From assembly GCA_964448105.1 (NCBI GenBank), contig CAYUVK010000159.1, positions 1 through 7,336 of the forward strand: a stretch of DNA of 7,336 bases, in the 5' to 3' direction. The DNA comes from CAVQBP01 sp964448105. GTDB taxonomy: Bacteria; Bacteroidota; Ignavibacteria; Ignavibacteriales; Ignavibacteriaceae. The stretch's first letter is position 1, and every line of letters begins with the position of its first letter. The notes beneath the pieces are model-generated. The model saw only the letters and a program-made list of their open reading frames with translations, was not told the DNA's origin and searched no databases. Made by a program: the position numbers and the translations under genes. Shown one piece after another: positions 5,668 to 7,336 of the stretch.

Positions 5668-5722
5668 GTTTATAGAAACTTCTTTTATTTAATCAATAAT
5701 ATTCATTATGATATTTAATAAT

Positions 5723-6220
5723 TTATTTTGCAGCTGCTCTTTGCCCTAACTCTCTATCCAACAAAAATAACCCGTTCTTATTGTCACCGACAAGTCTAAT
5801 TTTTTCAAGAATTGTTAATGCAGTTGATTCTTCTTCAACCTGCTCGCTTACAAACCATTGAAGAAAATTGTTGGTTGCATGATCTTTTTCAGTAATTGCA
5901 AGATCAACTATATTATAAATCGATGCTGTAACTTCCTGCTCATGTTTATATGTGTCTTTAAAGACATCCAGAGCGGTTTTCCATTCCGATTTTGGCTGTT
6001 CAATTTTTAACAGACTGACATTTGCGTTTGCTTGATGTATATAATCAAAAATTTTCATAGCGTGGCCGTATTCTTCCCCTGACTGGATTCTAAACCAGGC
6101 TGCAAAACCATTTAAATTTTCTTCATAGAAAAAAGAAGACATTGCAAGATATATGTATGACGAATCCAGTTCCATATTAATTTGCTTATTAAGAACTTTT
6201 AGTACTTTTTCTTTTATCAT
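5723..6220 (-). CDS. ftnA: bacterial non-haem ferritin (iron storage, FtnA type)
   Basis: Cytoplasmic iron-storage protein that, in this family, assembles into a 24-subunit shell, oxidises Fe(II) at a ferroxidase centre and stores it as mineral. The 165-residue length matches E. coli FtnA, and key residues fall at the same numbers: E17, Y24, E50 and H53 (in EEYGHA), E94, and Q127 with E130 for the two iron sites, plus E49, E126 and E129 for the third site. No haem-ligand Met in the bacterioferritin position was identified, and the overall sequence is FtnA-like. The start is fixed by AGGAGA 4 bases upstream. The gene converges with nuoF across the palindromic repeat and diverges from hemF, so it is likely a single-gene unit. 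Ferritin genes are often iron-regulated, but no Fur-type site is apparent. Confidence 0.95.
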   Translation of the reverse strand: MIKEKVLKVLNKQINMELDSSYIYLAMSSFFYEENLNGFAAWFRIQSGEEYGHAMKIFDYIHQANANVSLLKIEQPKSEWKTALDVFKDTYKHEQEVTASIYNIVDLAITEKDHATNNFLQWFVSEQVEEESTALTILEKIRLVGDNKNGLFLLDRELGQRAAAK

Positions 6221-6224
6221 TTCA

Positions 6225-6230
6225 TCTCCT
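6225..6230 (-). promoter_or_regulatory. ribosome-binding site of the ferritin gene
   Basis: On the - strand AGGAGA lies 4 bases before the ATG (6220-6218). It is a strong site compared with those of the nuo genes and fixes the ferritin start. Confidence 0.75.
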
Positions 6231-6260
6231 AAATTTTTGATTTGTTAGAACGGGTTTTTA

Positions 6261-6292
6261 TTGACGTATAATATAAAAATAGTTTATCTTTA
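6261..6292 (+). promoter_or_regulatory. predicted hemF promoter
   Basis: TTGACG (6261-6266) is followed after 18 bp by TATCTTTA (6285-6292), which matches TAnnTTTG at all but the last base. The layout repeats that of the predicted nuo promoter (TTGACA, 17 bp, TAACTTTG). Transcription would start near 6298, giving a leader of about 34 bases before the ATG at 6332. A TATAAT at 6267-6272 offers a competing -10 with a poorer -35. Confidence 0.42.
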
Positions 6293-6321
6293 TTGAAATA
6301 TTGTACATCATTATTTCAATT

Positions 6322-6327
6322 AGGAAA
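6322..6327 (+). promoter_or_regulatory. ribosome-binding site that decides the hemF start
   Basis: AGGAAA stands 4 bases before the ATG at 6332 (the AGGA core is 6 bases away). The alternative in-frame TTG at 6293 has no such site and overlaps the predicted promoter, so 6332 is preferred. Confidence 0.6.
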
Positions 6328-6331
6328 TAAA

Positions 6332-7216
6332 ATGAATTTTTCCAATAGATTTAAAGATATGGATAACTTTATTCGTGAGCTGCAAAGTAAAATCTGTAAA
6401 GATCTTGAAAAAATTGATTCGAAAAATTTTATTGAAGATAAGTGGAAGAGAGTTGGAGGGGGTGGCGGAATAACAAAAGTAATTTCCAAAGGGACTATTT
6501 TTGAAAAAGGAGGAGTTAATTTTTCTTCGGTATATGGAATTCTGCCCGAATCAATTGCACTACAGGCTGGAACAGAACAAGGTGAATTTGGAGTTTGCGG
6601 TCTGTCAACAATTATTCATCCTCTTTCCCCCAAAATACCTACAATCCATATGAACATAAGGTATTTTGAAATGGAAAACGGGAAAAGCTGGTTTGGAGGG
6701 GGAATAGATTTAACTCCTTTTTTCCCTTACGAGGAAGACTTTAAATTTTTCCATGAAATAATGAAAAAAGCATGTAATTCTGTCATTGATGATTCTTATA
6801 TGCAGTTTAAAAAATATTGCGACGAATATTTTACAGTAAAACATCGAAATGAAATGAGAGGAATTGGCGGAATATTCTTCGATTACCTTCCGGGTAATGA
6901 TATTCATTTTAAACTCGTTGAATCTGTTGGAAATTCTTTTCTAGAAGCTTACCTTCCAATAGTTGATAAAAGGAAAGGCGAAACGTTTTCGGATACAGAT
7001 AAAGAATTTCAATTAATAAGAAGGGGACGATATGTTGAATTTAATCTTGTTTATGATAGGGGAACATTGTTTGGTTTAAAAACAGGTGGAAGAATCGAAT
7101 CAATATTAATTTCAATGCCCCCCGAAGTAAAGTTTACATATGATTACAAACCTCCCGAAAACTCACTGCAGGAGAAAATGATGAAATATTATCAGCCGGT
7201 TGATTGGATAAATTAG
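6332..7216 (+). CDS. hemF: oxygen-dependent coproporphyrinogen III oxidase (HemF)
   Basis: Haem-biosynthesis enzyme that uses O2 to decarboxylate two propionate side chains of coproporphyrinogen III to vinyl groups, giving protoporphyrinogen IX in the cytoplasm. From the ATG at 6332 the protein has 294 residues, close to the 299 of E. coli HemF. Family segments are GGGGITKVISKGTIFEKGG (43-61), HMNIRYFE (106-113), WFGGGIDLTPFFPYEEDF (120-137), KHRNEMRGIGGIFFDYL (170-186) and YDRGTLFGLKTGGRIESIL (241-259). The four conserved histidines are present at 96, 106, 141 and 171. The C-terminus PVDWIN is typical, so the gene is complete. An in-frame TTG at 6293 would add 13 residues that do not resemble the family. 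It is transcribed away from ferritin with its own predicted promoter. Its presence implies haem synthesis with oxygen available. Confidence 0.96.
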   Translation: MNFSNRFKDMDNFIRELQSKICKDLEKIDSKNFIEDKWKRVGGGGGITKVISKGTIFEKGGVNFSSVYGILPESIALQAGTEQGEFGVCGLSTIIHPLSPKIPTIHMNIRYFEMENGKSWFGGGIDLTPFFPYEEDFKFFHEIMKKACNSVIDDSYMQFKKYCDEYFTVKHRNEMRGIGGIFFDYLPGNDIHFKLVESVGNSFLEAYLPIVDKRKGETFSDTDKEFQLIRRGRYVEFNLVYDRGTLFGLKTGGRIESILISMPPEVKFTYDYKPPENSLQEKMMKYYQPVDWIN

Positions 7217-7336
7217 CCATTAGTCGTGAGATAATTTAGAAATTTGATTCGAATAATTATCACTATTAAATTTTAACAATACAATCATACAACCATGCAT
7301 TTTCTATTAATAAAAAAGTCAAGTAAAAACAGTACA
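7217..7336. other. AT-rich non-coding tail, no feature recognised
   Basis: The last 120 bases after hemF contain no credible gene start on either strand, no tRNA-like structure and no GC-rich terminator hairpin. Transcription of hemF may continue or end beyond the window. Confidence 0.5.

Noticed and set aside
6267..6272. TATAAT as the -10 of hemF
   Set aside because: A perfect hexamer, but its best upstream partner (TTGTTA at 6242) is 19 bp away and TTGACG overlaps the region only 0-1 bp upstream; the TTGACG/TATCTTTA pair has better spacing and matches the nuo promoter layout. Kept only as an alternative.
6293..6331. TTG at 6293 as the hemF start, adding 13 residues
   Set aside because: No Shine-Dalgarno site, it overlaps the predicted promoter, and the added residues do not look like HemF; ATG 6332 has AGGAAA upstream and gives the normal length.
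6710..6907. A 65-codon - strand open frame inside hemF
   Set aside because: Antisense to conserved HemF motifs, with no independent evidence.
7213..7232. TTAGCCATTAGTCGTGAG after hemF as the end of another heptamer-repeat cassette
   Set aside because: It faintly resembles the GTCATTN units, but there is no periodic repeat and no partner arm in the window.
1..7336. CRISPR array, tRNA, rRNA, riboswitch or prophage features
   Set aside because: No regularly spaced identical repeats, no cloverleaf-like or rRNA-like sequence, and no phage or recombinase genes were seen.

Overview
The window looks like a chromosomal segment from a low-GC bacterium of the Bacteroidota/Chlorobiota/Ignavibacteriota (FCB) group, most likely an Ignavibacteria-type organism. 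The clues are a C-terminal type IX secretion (T9SS) sorting domain with the LSQNYPNPFNP signature, a promoter with a TAnnTTTG -7 element, weak Shine-Dalgarno sites in the main operon, a four-helix-bundle 'S23/IVS' cassette, and a palindromic repeat containing GTCATTTCGA. The taxonomic call is inference from these features; there is no rRNA or marker phylogeny here.

Layout. Positions 1-357 hold the 3' end of a secreted T9SS cargo protein cut by the window edge. An AT-rich gap of 287 bp follows, ending in a good promoter candidate (588-618). From 645 to 5529 lies a tight + strand operon for respiratory complex I: nuoA, nuoB, nuoC, nuoD, then an inserted cassette, then nuoE and nuoF. Iron-sulfur and quinone-site residues are intact in every subunit where they are expected. 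The operon stops after nuoF; nuoG and the remaining membrane genes (nuoH-N) are not in the window. A nested palindromic, MITE-like element (5549-5667) fills most of the nuoF/ferritin gap. A ferritin gene follows on the - strand (5723-6220), diverging from hemF (oxygen-dependent coproporphyrinogen III oxidase, 6332-7216). The last 120 bases show no gene.

How the genes fit together. NuoABCD build part of the membrane arm and the quinone-reducing connecting module, and NuoEF form the NADH-oxidising tip, so the operon encodes an NADH-linked proton-pumping dehydrogenase. Ferritin stores iron and HemF makes haem under oxygen, so the whole window has an iron/respiration theme, although ferritin and hemF are separate transcription units from nuo.

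The most unusual element is the roughly 450-bp cassette between nuoD and nuoE. It encodes a 129-aa four-helix-bundle protein of the 23S rRNA intervening-sequence family and is bounded by inverted repeats made of GTCATTN heptamers. The nuoD stop codon is the first three bases of the left repeat, and the nuoE start codon lies inside the right repeat. The element therefore appears to have entered a complex I operon exactly at a gene junction without breaking either gene, and it may now couple nuoE translation to its own.
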